From Bradyrhizobium sp. SZCCT0153 (GTDB lineage: Bacteria; Pseudomonadota; Alphaproteobacteria; Rhizobiales; Xanthobacteraceae), in NCBI RefSeq assembly GCF_018129995.1, contig NZ_JAFCKS010000005.1:248001-312000 (forward strand): 64,000 nucleotides of DNA, written 5' to 3'. The notes under the pieces are model-generated. The model ran no database searches, was not told the DNA's origin, and saw only the letters and a program-made list of their open reading frames with translations. Numbering within the stretch: position 1 is the first letter of the stretch; each line of letters begins with the position of its first letter. Positions 1 through 9,339 of this stretch are shown here, piece by piece. A program made the translations under genes and the position numbers.

Positions 1-515
1 CCGCGGCCGAGGCGGGCCTGAAGACGCTGGCGCGCGACACCGACATGAACATCTCGGTGATCAGGCCGCCGCTGGTCTACGGCGCGGGCGCCAAGGGCAA
101 TTTCGCGCTGCTGACGCGTGCGGTGAATCTGGGGATGCCGCTGCCCTTTGCCGCGATCCACAATCAGCGCGCGTTTCTCGCCGTGCAGAACCTGTCGTCG
201 TTCATCGTGCGCCGGCTCGCTCATCCCGATCCCGCCAGCAATTTCGAGATATTCCTGGTGGCCGACAGGGAACAGGTCTCGACGCCCGAATTCATCGAGC
301 GGCTGGCGAAGGCTGCGGGCAAGAACTCGCGGCTGTTCGGGATGCCGTCGAGCCTGCTCAGCACGCTGCTCAGCGTGATGGGCCGGCAGGATACGCATGA
401 CAGCCTGATCGGCTCGCTGGAGCTCAACCTCTCCAAGGCGATGGCAACCGGCTGGCAACCGGAGATCTCGCTCGACGAGGGCCTGCGGCTGGCGCTGTCG
501 GCTCAGGACGCCTGA
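1..515 (+). CDS. NAD-dependent epimerase/dehydratase, C-terminal part (5' truncated by window)
   Basis: The reading frame is open from base 3 and ends with TGA at 513-515, so only the last ~170 residues are present. The peptide resembles the C-terminal half of extended short-chain dehydrogenases acting on nucleotide sugars: the segment after the catalytic Tyr (IRPPLVYGAGAKGNF), a loop handling the sugar (PLPFAAIHNQRAFL) and the C-terminal helical part. The Rossmann fold and YxxxK site lie off-window, so substrate cannot be assigned; UDP-glucose 4-epimerase-like enzymes of O-antigen clusters are the nearest type. It converges on the glycosyl-1-phosphate transferase gene with a 13-bp overlap. 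Membership of the polysaccharide block is inferred from its neighbours. Confidence 0.8.
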   Translation, partial: AAEAGLKTLARDTDMNISVIRPPLVYGAGAKGNFALLTRAVNLGMPLPFAAIHNQRAFLAVQNLSSFIVRRLAHPDPASNFEIFLVADREQVSTPEFIERLAKAAGKNSRLFGMPSSLLSTLLSVMGRQDTHDSLIGSLELNLSKAMATGWQPEISLDEGLRLALSAQDA

Positions 516-1519
516 GGGCGGGAGAAGCGCCGCAGCACGAATCCGACCGCGATCGCGCCGGCGAGCAGGCATGCGATCGTGATCGCCATCGAGCCGGCGC
601 GAACGGTGACGATGGCAAGCAGTGCCAGCACGAGGTTGAGCGCGAACACCTCGCCGGTCACGCGGGAGACGGTGAAGCCGTTGTCGGTCGCACGCTGGTA
701 GAAGTGCGTGCGATGCGCCGACCAGAATTGTTCGCGGCTGCCGATGCGGCGAAGCAGCGTGATGGTGGAATCCGAAAGGTAATAGGCCGGCAGCAGCAGC
801 GCCGCGGCGGGCTGCCCGCGCCAGGCAAGCTCGAGCAGGCACCAGCCGAGCAGGAGGCCGATCGGCAGGCTGCCGACATCGCCGAGAAACACCTTCGCGA
901 TCGGCTTGTTGAACGGTGCAAAGCCGAGCATGGCGCCGCACAGGGCCGCGGCGATCAGCGCGGCCGGCCAGGAGAGATCACCGAACCATCCGAGCAGCAG
1001 CAGCGCCGCGGTGACCGGCACCACTTCCGCCACCGTCATCAGGTCGAGCCCGTCCATGAAATTGACGAGGTTCACGAACCAGACGCCAGCCAGCAGGATG
1101 AGGCCGCGCTCGAGCGGAAGCGGCAGCGCCGGAGCGATGCGCGCGGTCTCGGGCGCGGTGAACACGACGGCTCCGACGCAGACTGCCTGCAGCACGAGCC
1201 GCGCAAGCACCGGCAGCGACACGATGTCGTCGGCAAATCCGACCAGGGCGATCAAGACGGTCGCACCGATCAGCGCCGGCGCGATCGCGATGTCCGTCCA
1301 GGCTGCCCAGGCGGACGCGACCAGCAGCGTCGCCGATATGACCGCGATGCCCGCACCCTGCGGGGTCGGGATGCGATGCGAGGACCGCGCGTTCGGCCGC
1401 GCCAGCGCGTAGCGCTGGAGCAGGGGACGGCTGCCCCAGGTGATGACGGCCGACACCAGCGCGGCGATCGCAACGGCCAGCAGCGAAGGTACGGCGAGCG
1501 CGTCGGCGGCCGGGTTCAC
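503..1519 (-). CDS. MraY/WecA-family polyprenyl-phosphate sugar-1-phosphate transferase (GT4)
   Basis: Polytopic membrane enzyme of the WecA/TagO/MraY superfamily, which transfers a sugar-1-phosphate from a UDP-sugar to undecaprenyl phosphate and starts a lipid-linked glycan. Family landmarks are visible in order: GAGIAVI near the N-terminus, the Asp pair in GFADDIVSLPVL, NFMDGLD, FLGDVGSLPIG and the late HRTHFYQ motif. About 338 residues with many hydrophobic helices, normal for the family. The open frame runs on to 3106, but similarity begins at the GTG at 1519, which overlaps the stop of the upstream gene (1516-1518) by 4 bp, indicating translational coupling. It sits with other envelope glycan genes; the exact sugar is unknown. 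Confidence 0.88.
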   Translation of the reverse strand: MNPAADALAVPSLLAVAIAALVSAVITWGSRPLLQRYALARPNARSSHRIPTPQGAGIAVISATLLVASAWAAWTDIAIAPALIGATVLIALVGFADDIVSLPVLARLVLQAVCVGAVVFTAPETARIAPALPLPLERGLILLAGVWFVNLVNFMDGLDLMTVAEVVPVTAALLLLGWFGDLSWPAALIAAALCGAMLGFAPFNKPIAKVFLGDVGSLPIGLLLGWCLLELAWRGQPAAALLLPAYYLSDSTITLLRRIGSREQFWSAHRTHFYQRATDNGFTVSRVTGEVFALNLVLALLAIVTVRAGSMAITIACLLAGAIAVGFVLRRFSRPQAS

Positions 1520-2475
1520 TCCGGCACTCCGATCGGCGCCGATCCTTGCGCGGCTTTCTCCGCGCTGAGAATCCAGACCAGTCCGCCGACGGCGCCGACG
1601 ATGAAGTAGACGGTGCCGAACAGCAGCGAGATGTTGACGCCCTCGTTGGCGGCAAGTCCCGCAAAGCCGAATGCCAGGCCCATGGTGGCCTCGCGCACGC
1701 CCCAGCCGGCGATCGAGATCGGCATCATCGTGATCAGCATCACCGGCGGCACGAGCAGGAAGACGTCGCTGAAGCCGACCGGGGCCGCAATCGACTGCAC
1801 GACGCACCAGGCGATGACGACGGTCAGCACATGCACCGCGACCGACAGGATCGTGACGATCGGTCCGCGCGAGCGGCTGAAGATCACGCGATTGGCGATC
1901 ACGGCACAGGCGTGAACGTGATGCGTCACCCACCAGGTCTTCAGCCACCGCCAGTTCAGCGCGCCGAAAATCAGGAAGCCGAGGCCGCCTGCGAGCGCCG
2001 CAAGGTCGACGAGCAGCAGCGCCGAGCGGCCGTGCGGATCGGAGATGAGGGAATAGCTCCAGGGCAGGCTCGCGACGATGAGGATCGCCACCGCGATCAA
2101 TCCGATCGCGCGGTCGACGAAGATCGAGTAGGTCGCGGCGCGCCAGCCTGCGCCGGCGCGCGCGACGAGCCACAGCCGGACCGCATCGCCGCCAATGGCC
2201 GATGGCAGGGTCTGGTTGAAGAATGCGCCGATCACGTTGTAGCGCATCGCGCGGGCGAGCCCGAGCGGCGCGCCGCATTCGGCGCTGATCTCGCGCCAGC
2301 GCAGCACGCCGACGAAGATTTGCAGGAACGTGATCGCGATCGCCAGGCCGATCCAGAACAGGCTGGACACGGTGAAGCGCGAAAACAGTTCGGACAGATT
2401 GACCTTGCGCAGCGCCAGATAGAGCAGCGCCGCGGAAATCAGGATTTTGGCCGTCGACAGCAGGATTCGGCGCAT
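1516..2475 (-). CDS. UPF0104 / lysylphosphatidylglycerol synthase TM-region family membrane protein
   Basis: About 319 residues, almost entirely membrane helices, of the family that shares the flippase-like half of MprF/AglD (COG0392). Visible hallmarks include the N-terminal helix with ALLYLALRKVNL, the central AIGGDAVRLWLVARAG (family motif with G-D-x-x-R) and GWGVREATMGLAFG near the C-terminus. ATG 2475 is chosen because the residues upstream of it are polar and unlike the family; the frame itself opens at 2565. It overlaps the GT4 gene by 4 bp, so a two-gene unit is likely, perhaps moving or modifying a lipid-linked glycan. Function in this family is generally unproven. Confidence 0.85.
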   Translation of the reverse strand: MRRILLSTAKILISAALLYLALRKVNLSELFSRFTVSSLFWIGLAIAITFLQIFVGVLRWREISAECGAPLGLARAMRYNVIGAFFNQTLPSAIGGDAVRLWLVARAGAGWRAATYSIFVDRAIGLIAVAILIVASLPWSYSLISDPHGRSALLLVDLAALAGGLGFLIFGALNWRWLKTWWVTHHVHACAVIANRVIFSRSRGPIVTILSVAVHVLTVVIAWCVVQSIAAPVGFSDVFLLVPPVMLITMMPISIAGWGVREATMGLAFGFAGLAANEGVNISLLFGTVYFIVGAVGGLVWILSAEKAAQGSAPIGVPE

Positions 2476-2734
2476 CTCGCCCGCATGAACAGGGGTTTTT
2501 GAAGCAACCCGACGCACGGCGCCGAATTCGGCCGCTTTGGTATGGTTTTGGCGCCGATCTTGCAATAGCTGTTCTGAAGTCGTTCTGAAGCTGTGTTCCG
2601 GGCCGTTCCGAATGGCCCTCGTGCAGGGGCAGGGCTATTGCGAGCCCCTCGACAGGATGGCTAAAGAAGCGCTGCGGACGCAAGACTGAGCGAAGACCGG
2701 ACGAACGATTGGCGAAGGATTCCTCGGGAACAGG

Positions 2735-3724
2735 ATGACGGATCAGGCGATTTTGGTCACGGGTGCCGCCGGCTTCATCGGCTTTCACGTCGCCCGCCAG
2801 CTTTTGGGCGAAGACCGGCCCGTCGTCGGGCTCGACAATCTCAACAGCTATTACGATCCGGCGCTCAAACAGGCGCGCCTTGCGCTTTTGCGCGGCGATT
2901 CCCGCTTCTCCTTCGTCGAGGCCGATCTCGCCGACCGCGAGACGATCGCAGCGCTGTTTGCGCGACATCGATTTGCCAAAGTCGTGCATCTCGCGGCCCA
3001 GGCCGGCGTGCGCTATTCGATCGAGCAGCCGCAGGCTTATGTCGATTCCAATCTCCAGGGCTTTCTCAACGTGCTGGAGGGCTGCCGCAACAATGCCTGT
3101 CGTCATCTCGTCTACGCCTCGTCATCCTCCGTTTATGGCGCCAACACTAAACTGCCCTTTGCCGTGCAGGACCGCACCGACCATCCCGTGAGCTTCTATG
3201 CTGCGACCAAGAAGGCGAACGAATTGATGGCGCAGTCCTACAGCCATCTCTACCGGCTGCCGGTCACGGGCCTGCGCTTCTTCACCATTTACGGGCCGTG
3301 GGGACGGCCCGACATGGCGTTGTTTCTGTTCGTGAACGCCATCATGGCCGGTCGGCCGATCCGGCTCTTTAACCATGGCAAAATGCGCCGCGACTTCACC
3401 TATATTGACGACGTCACCCGTGTAGTGTCCAAGCTGATCGATCTTGTGCCCACGGATGACCCGGCCGCCGCAAATGCGCCGTCTAAGGTCTACAATGTCG
3501 GCAATCACCACCCGGAAGAGCTGATGCATGTCGTCGGGCTTCTGGAGCGGGAGCTGGGTCGGACGGCGATCAAAGAATTGCTGCCGATGCAGCCCGGAGA
3601 CGTCTTGGAAACGTTCGCGGATGTCGAGGATCTGATGCGCGATACCGGCTTTGCACCGTCAACGCCGATCGCGCACGGGGTCCGTAATTTTGTCACCTGG
3701 TATCGGGACTACTTCAAGGTTTGA
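2735..3724 (+). CDS. NAD-dependent epimerase, UDP-glucuronate 4-epimerase-like
   Basis: A 329-residue extended SDR. The dinucleotide motif GAAGFIG is at residues 10-16, the Ser-rich catalytic strand (YASSSSVYG) follows near residue 127, and the active Tyr/Lys pair is in YAATKK. The segment LDNLNSYYDPALK after the first Rossmann unit and the GPWGRPDMA loop are typical of UDP-glucuronate 4-epimerases (LpsL/Gla type) that make UDP-galacturonate for rhizobial LPS and capsule. The manC start codon follows the stop immediately, so both are probably co-transcribed. Substrate is assigned by family resemblance; UDP-glucose or GDP-sugar variants cannot be excluded. Confidence 0.87.
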   Translation: MTDQAILVTGAAGFIGFHVARQLLGEDRPVVGLDNLNSYYDPALKQARLALLRGDSRFSFVEADLADRETIAALFARHRFAKVVHLAAQAGVRYSIEQPQAYVDSNLQGFLNVLEGCRNNACRHLVYASSSSVYGANTKLPFAVQDRTDHPVSFYAATKKANELMAQSYSHLYRLPVTGLRFFTIYGPWGRPDMALFLFVNAIMAGRPIRLFNHGKMRRDFTYIDDVTRVVSKLIDLVPTDDPAAANAPSKVYNVGNHHPEELMHVVGLLERELGRTAIKELLPMQPGDVLETFADVEDLMRDTGFAPSTPIAHGVRNFVTWYRDYFKV

Positions 3725-5143
3725 ATGACGATGGACAAACGCATTATCCCCCTGATCATGTGCGGCGGCGCCGGCACGCGGTTGTGGCCGGCTTCGCGCG
3801 AGGTGCGCCCCAAGCAGTTCCTGCCGCTGTTCGGCACGCGCTCGACCTTCCAGGACACGCTGCTGCGCGTCTCGGATGCCTCGCTGTTCGAACGTCCGAT
3901 CGTCATCACCAATGCGTCCTACCGCTTCATGGTGCTGGAGCAGCTCGCCGAGATCGGCATCGAGGCCGACGTGATCCTCGAGCCGATGCGGCGCGATTCC
4001 GGCCCCGCGATCGCCGCCGGCGCGGTGTTCGCGCAGAACCGCGCCAGTGAAGCCATCGTGCTGGCGCTCGCCGCCGACCACGTGGTGCAGGACAAGGCCG
4101 CCTTCGTCGCCGCATGCCGCGAAGGGCTCACTGCCGCGAGCACCGGGCGCATCGTCACCTTCGGCGTCAAGCCGGAGCGGCCGGCGACCGAATACGGCTA
4201 TATCAGCCCGGGCGAGGCGATCTCCGGCACGGTGCACGCGGTTGCGCGCTTCGTCGAGAAGCCCGACGCGGTGAAGGCCGCCGACTACGTCGAGTCCGGC
4301 TATCTCTGGAACAGCGGCAACTTCATGTTCCCGGCCAGCGTGCTGCTCGACGAATACCGCAAGGTCGACGCGGCGAGCGTGGAGGCGGTGTCCAACGCGG
4401 TCGCCAATGCCGGCCGCGATCTCGGCTTCGTGACGCTGGAGCCGGAGGCGTTCGGCGCCGCCAAGGCGATCTCGATCGACTATGCCGTGATGGAGAAGAC
4501 TGCGCGCGCGGCCGTTGTGCCGGTGTCCTGCGGCTGGTCCGACGTCGGCTCCTGGCACGCGGTGTGGGAGCTGTCGGCGAAGGACGCGCAAGGCAATGCC
4601 GCGCACGGCGCCGCCGTGTTCGAAGACTCGCGCAACTGCAACGTCACCACCGATGCCGCGCTGGTCGCGCTCGAGGGCGTCGACGATCTTGTCGTGGTGG
4701 CGACTGCGGATGCCGTGCTGGTGTCGCGCCAGAAGGACGCCAACGGCCTGAAGCGGCTCGTGACCAAGCTCAAGGCGGTCGCTCCGAAGGTCACCGAGGA
4801 GCATCTCAAGGTGCACCGGCCCTGGGGCAGCTACCAGTCGGTCGACAATGGCGAGCGCCACCAGGTCAAGCGCATCGTAGTGAAGCCGGGCGGGCGGCTG
4901 TCGCTGCAGAAGCACCATCATCGCGCCGAGCACTGGATCGTGGTCCGGGGCGCTGCCCGCGTCACCGTCAACGAGACCGTCAAGACGGTGCACGAGAACG
5001 AGTCGATCTACATCCCGATGGGCGCCGTGCACCGGATGGAGAACCCCGGCAAGATCATGCTGGAACTGATCGAGGTCCAGACTGGAAGTTATCTCGGGGA
5101 AGACGACATCATCCGGATTGAAGACGACTATCAAAGGTCGTAA
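3725..5143 (+). CDS. manC: Mannose-1-phosphate guanylyltransferase / mannose-6-phosphate isomerase
   Basis: A 472-residue bifunctional type II enzyme making GDP-mannose. The N-terminal nucleotidyltransferase domain carries GGAGTRLWPASR (residues ~12-23) with the PKQFLPL metal/sugar loop, the FVEKP motif and the GNFMFPAS segment. The C-terminal domain is the cupin isomerase: RPWGSYQSVD, then PGGRLSLQKHHHRAEHW (metal-binding His/Glu cluster) and IPMGAVHRMEN. Length matches the ManC/AlgA/XanB family. ATG 3725 directly follows the TGA of the epimerase gene; a second ATG lies at 3731. It supplies activated mannose or derived fucose/rhamnose for surface polysaccharide. Confidence 0.95.
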   Translation: MTMDKRIIPLIMCGGAGTRLWPASREVRPKQFLPLFGTRSTFQDTLLRVSDASLFERPIVITNASYRFMVLEQLAEIGIEADVILEPMRRDSGPAIAAGAVFAQNRASEAIVLALAADHVVQDKAAFVAACREGLTAASTGRIVTFGVKPERPATEYGYISPGEAISGTVHAVARFVEKPDAVKAADYVESGYLWNSGNFMFPASVLLDEYRKVDAASVEAVSNAVANAGRDLGFVTLEPEAFGAAKAISIDYAVMEKTARAAVVPVSCGWSDVGSWHAVWELSAKDAQGNAAHGAAVFEDSRNCNVTTDAALVALEGVDDLVVVATADAVLVSRQKDANGLKRLVTKLKAVAPKVTEEHLKVHRPWGSYQSVDNGERHQVKRIVVKPGGRLSLQKHHHRAEHWIVVRGAARVTVNETVKTVHENESIYIPMGAVHRMENPGKIMLELIEVQTGSYLGEDDIIRIEDDYQRS

Positions 5144-5327
5144 CCAGCACACTCCGAATCACGTGATCCGGGCCGAAAGAGCGGTATCTTTCAGCCACTT
5201 AAGGCCCGGGGAACGTGTAACTTTTTGAATCAAATCGTGTCCGGTCAGTCAGGCCGGCATTCGCCACAAATGTGGCGTCCGTGCTAGAAGCAGCCCGGGG
5301 ATTTGCGCTGAATCGGGGTTTGCTCAC

Positions 5328-6332
5328 ATGAGTTCCAAGGGATCTGCACCGGCAAAGGCCGGCCTGCGCGTCGGCGTCATTGGCGCGGGCGTGATGGGCA
5401 GCAACCACGCGCGCGTGCTCAGCGGTCTGCCGGGCGTCAGTCTCGTCGGCGTCGTCGATCCTTCGGCGGCCCATCGCACGCGCGCCATGGAACTTGCCCA
5501 TTGCGCGAGCTTCGAGACGCTCGACCAGCTCCTGGCCGAAGGCGTTGACGCCGTCACCATCGCGGCGCCCACCCATCTGCATCACGAGGTCGCGCTCGCC
5601 TGCATCGCCAAGAACATCCACGTGCTGGTCGAGAAGCCGATCGCCTCCACGGTTGCGGAAGGCCGCGAGATCGTTGCCGCCGCGCAGAAGGCCGGCGTGA
5701 CGCTGATGGTCGGCCATGTCGAGCGCTTCAATCCGGCGGTCGCCGCCGTCAAGCAGGCGATCGCGGGCGAGGACATCCTCTCGATCGCGATCACGCGCGT
5801 CGGCCCGTTCCCGCCGCGCATGTCCAATGTCGGTGTCGTCATCGACCTTGCCGTGCACGATATCGACCTGATCCGCTGGTTCACCGAATCCGACATTGTC
5901 GAGGTGCAGCCGCAATTGTCGAGCGCGGTCGCCGAGCGCGAGGACATCGCGCTGCTCCAGTTCCGTACCGCCAACGGCGTGCTCGCCCACATCAACACCA
6001 ACTGGCTGACGCCGTTCAAGGCGCGCAGCGTCACGGTCGCGACCCGCGGCAAATACGTGATGGGCGATCTGCTAACGCGCCAGGTTACCGAATGCTTCGG
6101 CTTCAAGCCGGATGGCAGCTACTCGATGCGGCATTTGCCGGTCGGCCATGACGAGCCGCTCCGTGCCGAGCTGATCGCGTTCCTCAAGGCCGTGCGCAAC
6201 GGCGAGATTCCGGCGGTCACCGGCGACGAAGGCGTCGCCAGTCTCGAGATCGCCACGCAGTGCCTGGAAACGCCGTCGCGGCCCGCAGCCAAGGCACCCG
6301 CCCGTACAGGCCCGCGGCGCGTCGCCGGCTGA
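5328..6332 (+). CDS. Gfo/Idh/MocA-family nucleotide-sugar dehydrogenase
   Basis: A 334-residue NAD(P)-dependent oxidoreductase. The N-terminal Rossmann motif GVIGAGVMGSNHAR (about residues 16-29) and the diagnostic VEKPIA motif (near residue 103) are followed by the alpha/beta substrate domain, with VGHVERFNP and a central AVHDIDLIRW segment carrying the likely catalytic His/Asp. The next gene is a DegT-type aminotransferase 33 bp downstream. That pair matches WbpB/WbpE-like steps, in which a UDP-sugar is oxidised at C3 and then aminated. No matching N-acetyltransferase lies in the window. The last ~25 residues are Ala/Pro/Arg-rich and probably disordered. Confidence 0.85.
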   Translation: MSSKGSAPAKAGLRVGVIGAGVMGSNHARVLSGLPGVSLVGVVDPSAAHRTRAMELAHCASFETLDQLLAEGVDAVTIAAPTHLHHEVALACIAKNIHVLVEKPIASTVAEGREIVAAAQKAGVTLMVGHVERFNPAVAAVKQAIAGEDILSIAITRVGPFPPRMSNVGVVIDLAVHDIDLIRWFTESDIVEVQPQLSSAVAEREDIALLQFRTANGVLAHINTNWLTPFKARSVTVATRGKYVMGDLLTRQVTECFGFKPDGSYSMRHLPVGHDEPLRAELIAFLKAVRNGEIPAVTGDEGVASLEIATQCLETPSRPAAKAPARTGPRRVAG

Positions 6333-6365
6333 ACCCTTTCCATGTCGACCATTCAAGAAGGCGCC

Positions 6366-7517
6366 ATGAACCAGCATCTTCGTTCCGAACCCATTCCCTT
6401 CATCGATGTCGCTTCGCAGCGTCGCCGGCTCGGCGCCTCGCTCGATGCCGCGGTGAAGCGCGTTCTCGACCATTGCCAGTTCGTCAACGGTCCTGAAGTC
6501 GCCGAGCTCGAGAAGCAGCTTGCGGCCTATTGCGGTGCCAAGCACGTCATCGGCTGCGCCAGCGGCACCGACGCGCTTCTCATGGTGTTGATGGCGAAGA
6601 ATGTCGGTCCCGGCGATGCCGTGCTGTGCCCGTCGTTCACCTTCATTGCGACCGCGTCGCCGGCGGCACGGATGGGCGCCACCCCGGTCTATGTCGATGT
6701 GGATGAAACGACCTTCAACATGAGCCCGGAGTCGCTGAAGCGGGGCATTGCGGCCGCTCGCAAGGCTGGTCTCAAGCCCGTTGCGGTCATTCCAGTCGAC
6801 CTGTTCGGCCAGCCTGCAGACCACGATGCCATTGCCGAGATCGCCAGGGCCGAAGGCCTGTTTGTGATCGACGACGCCGCGCAAGGCTTCGGCGCAAGCT
6901 ATCATGGCCGCAAGCTCGGCACCTTCGGGCTCGCAACCACGACCAGCTTCTTCCCCGCAAAACCGCTCGGCTGCTTCGGCGACGGCGGCGCGATCTTCAC
7001 CGATGACGACGAGCTCGCAGCCACGCTGCGCAGCATCCGCGTGCACGGGCAGGGCGTCGATAAATACGATAACGTCCGCCTCGGCCTGACCGGCCGGCTC
7101 GACACCATGCAGGCCGCGATCCTGATCGAGAAGCTGAAGATCTTCGACGACGAGATCGCTGCCCGCAACAAGGTCGCTGAGCGCTACGCGCGAGGCCTGT
7201 CGAATGTCGTCACCGTGCCGCGCCTTGCGCCCGGCAACACCTCGGTCTGGGCGCAGTACACCATCCGCCTCCCCAAAGGCACCGATCGCGATGGCTTTGC
7301 CGCGGCGCTGAAGGCTCAGGGCGTGCCGACCGCGATCTATTACGGCAAGTCGATGCACCAGCAGACCGCCTACAAGCAGTATCCGGTCGCCGACGGCGGC
7401 CTGCCTGCTTGCGAGAGCCTGTCGCAAGACGTCATCAGCCTGCCGATGCACGCCTATTTGACCGAAGCCGACCAGGAGCGAATCATCGCAGCCGTGCGCG
7501 GCGCGGTTTCGGGCTGA
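6366..7517 (+). CDS. DegT/DnrJ/EryC1/StrS-family sugar aminotransferase
   Basis: PLP-dependent nucleotide-sugar aminotransferase, about 383 residues. It shows the entry segment IPFIDVASQRR, the cofactor loop CASGTDALLM, the DDAAQGFGA motif (PLP-pyridine Asp) and the internal aldimine lysine in FFPAKPLGCFGDGGA; the C-terminal domain has NTSVWAQYTIR. ATG 6366 is preferred because AAGAAGGCG lies just before it; an in-frame ATG at 6342 would add 8 residues. It should act with the Gfo/Idh/MocA dehydrogenase upstream to make a 3-amino sugar for LPS or capsule. The exact sugar is not deducible. Confidence 0.88.
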   Translation: MNQHLRSEPIPFIDVASQRRRLGASLDAAVKRVLDHCQFVNGPEVAELEKQLAAYCGAKHVIGCASGTDALLMVLMAKNVGPGDAVLCPSFTFIATASPAARMGATPVYVDVDETTFNMSPESLKRGIAAARKAGLKPVAVIPVDLFGQPADHDAIAEIARAEGLFVIDDAAQGFGASYHGRKLGTFGLATTTSFFPAKPLGCFGDGGAIFTDDDELAATLRSIRVHGQGVDKYDNVRLGLTGRLDTMQAAILIEKLKIFDDEIAARNKVAERYARGLSNVVTVPRLAPGNTSVWAQYTIRLPKGTDRDGFAAALKAQGVPTAIYYGKSMHQQTAYKQYPVADGGLPACESLSQDVISLPMHAYLTEADQERIIAAVRGAVSG

Positions 7518-7528
7518 TCTTCCTGTCA

Positions 7529-7646
7529 CCTCTCCCGCTTGCGGGAGAGGTCGCCGCGAAGCGGCGGGTGAGGACTCTCTGCCTCTTGGGAATTCTCGCT
7601 TGCGGAAACACCCTCTCCCCAACCCTCTCCCGCAAGCGGGGGAGGG
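7529..7646. repeat. Palindromic intergenic repeat, two related hairpins
   Basis: Two near-identical palindromes sit in the gap before murJ. The first (7529-7550) has 10-bp arms, CCTCTCCCGC and its complement, around a TT. The second (7623-7646) reads CCCTCTCCCGC-AA-GCGGGGGAGGG. Between them is GC-rich spacer. This is the type of short mobile palindrome that is abundant between genes of Bradyrhizobium. It may also act as a transcription barrier after the aminotransferase gene, but there is no T-tract. Confidence 0.7.
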
Positions 7647-7704
7647 GCGACCTTCCTCGCGGTTTGCACCTAGACCTGATCTCGCCATGCACTAAAACAG
7701 ACGC

Positions 7705-9234
7705 ATGCTCGGACGCATCTTCACGGTTGGCGGATATACGCTGCTCTCGCGGCTGACGGGATTTGCCCGCGACATCATGCTCGCGGCGATCCTGGGCGCC
7801 GGCCCCGTGGCCGACGCCTTTTTCGTGGCGCTGCGGCTGCCCAATCATTTCCGCGCGATCTTCGCCGAGGGTGCCTTCAACGCCGCCTGGGTGCCGGCCT
7901 ATGCCCATGTCCATGGCGAGAAGGGGGAGGGCGCGGCAAGACTGTTCGCCGACCGCATCTTCACGCTGCTGCTGGCCTCGCAAGTGGTGCTGCTGATCGT
8001 CGCCTGGCTGTTCATGCCGCAGGCCATGAGCATCCTGGCGCCGGGCTTCAGCGAAGACGCCGAGCAGCGCAAACTCGCGATCGAGCTGACCCGGATCACC
8101 TTTCCTTATCTCTTGCTGATCACGCTGGTGACGCTCTATGGCGGCATGCTCAACGTGATGCAGCGCTTCGCCAGCGCCGCCGCGGCGTCGATCTTCCTCA
8201 ACATTTCGATGATGATGACGCTGGCGCTGGCCGCCTGGTTTCCCAGTGCGGGCCACGCCGCCGCCTGGGGCGTCCTGATCTCGGGCTTTTTGCAGTATTT
8301 CCTGCTCGCAGGCGATCTCGCGCGCCACGGCGGCCTGCCGCGCTTTGCGCCGCTCAAGCTCGATGAAGACGTTCGCGGATTCTTCAAGGCGCTCGGGCCG
8401 GCGACGCTGGGCTCGATGGGCACGCAAGTCGCGCTGTTCGCCGACACCATCATCGCGACCTTCCTGCCCGCGGGCGCGCTGTCGGCGCTCTATTACGCCG
8501 ATCGCCTCAACCAGCTGCCGATCGGCGTGATCGGCATCGCCATCGGCACGGTGCTGCTGCCGGAGATGTCGCGGCGAATCACGGCCAACGACCATGACGG
8601 CGCGATGAAGGCGCAGCGCCGCGCCTTCGACTTCACGCTGCTGTTCTCGATTCCGTTCGTGGCCGCCTTCCTCACCGTGCCCGACGAGATCATGCGCGCG
8701 CTGTTCGCCCGCGGCGCGTTCTCCAAGGCCGATGCGGCCGCCGCAGGCGCCACGCTAGCGGCCTACGCCATCGGCCTCATTCCCTTCGTGCTGATCCGGA
8801 GCGCGGTCGCGACCTTCTATGCGCGCAAGGACACCGCGACACCGGTGCGGGCGTCGCTGACCGGCATCGCCGTCAACGTTGCCCTGAAGGTCGCCCTGAT
8901 GGGATCGCTCGCCCAGATCGGCCTCGCACTGGCCACCGCCGTCGGTGTCTGGACCAATCTGCTGATGGTGCTGTTCTTTGCGGTGCGGCGAGGCTTTCTC
9001 GTGCCGGACCGCGCCTGGCTGTTGTCCCTCGCCAAATTCCTGCTGACCGGGTTGATCCTGGCCGCAAGCTTCTGGCTGATCGCGCGCTTTAGCACGACCG
9101 CGCTTGCCGCGCTGCCGGCCTTCCGGGACGAAGCAACGCTGGGGGTGTTGGCGGTGGGTGGAACGATCGTTTACACGCTCGCAATCCTCGTGCTGTTCGG
9201 CCGCAGCTGGCTGGTCTCGCTGGTGCGCGGCTAG
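7705..9234 (+). CDS. murJ: MurJ/MviN lipid II flippase
   Basis: A 509-residue polytopic inner-membrane protein of the MOP superfamily, which exports lipid II for peptidoglycan synthesis. The N-terminus LLSRLTGFARDIMLA with ADAFFVALRLPNHFR and EGAFNAAWVP is diagnostic; conserved basic residues of TM1 and the GxxD/A-FF loop are present. About 14 hydrophobic helices, normal length. The sequence from 8956 to just beyond the stop recurs as a decayed copy at 10759-11050, and the 1.5 kb between the copies is accessory. An essential function is expected from the family. Confidence 0.95.
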   Translation: MLGRIFTVGGYTLLSRLTGFARDIMLAAILGAGPVADAFFVALRLPNHFRAIFAEGAFNAAWVPAYAHVHGEKGEGAARLFADRIFTLLLASQVVLLIVAWLFMPQAMSILAPGFSEDAEQRKLAIELTRITFPYLLLITLVTLYGGMLNVMQRFASAAAASIFLNISMMMTLALAAWFPSAGHAAAWGVLISGFLQYFLLAGDLARHGGLPRFAPLKLDEDVRGFFKALGPATLGSMGTQVALFADTIIATFLPAGALSALYYADRLNQLPIGVIGIAIGTVLLPEMSRRITANDHDGAMKAQRRAFDFTLLFSIPFVAAFLTVPDEIMRALFARGAFSKADAAAAGATLAAYAIGLIPFVLIRSAVATFYARKDTATPVRASLTGIAVNVALKVALMGSLAQIGLALATAVGVWTNLLMVLFFAVRRGFLVPDRAWLLSLAKFLLTGLILAASFWLIARFSTTALAALPAFRDEATLGVLAVGGTIVYTLAILVLFGRSWLVSLVRG

Positions 9235-9339
9235 GCGCGTATCGATAGGTTCGTCATATCCGCTCGACCCGCGAGAAGCGGATCGCTGGGCCGCAACTAA
9301 CATCATGCGGCCCAGAAGTCGCCCTTGATCAGATCGATG

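Noticed and set aside
503..3106. An 867-codon minus frame that would fuse the GT4 gene with upstream sequence
   Set aside because: Residues before GTG 1519 are Arg/Ala-rich, overlap two recognisable genes (UPF0104 and the epimerase) and match no protein.
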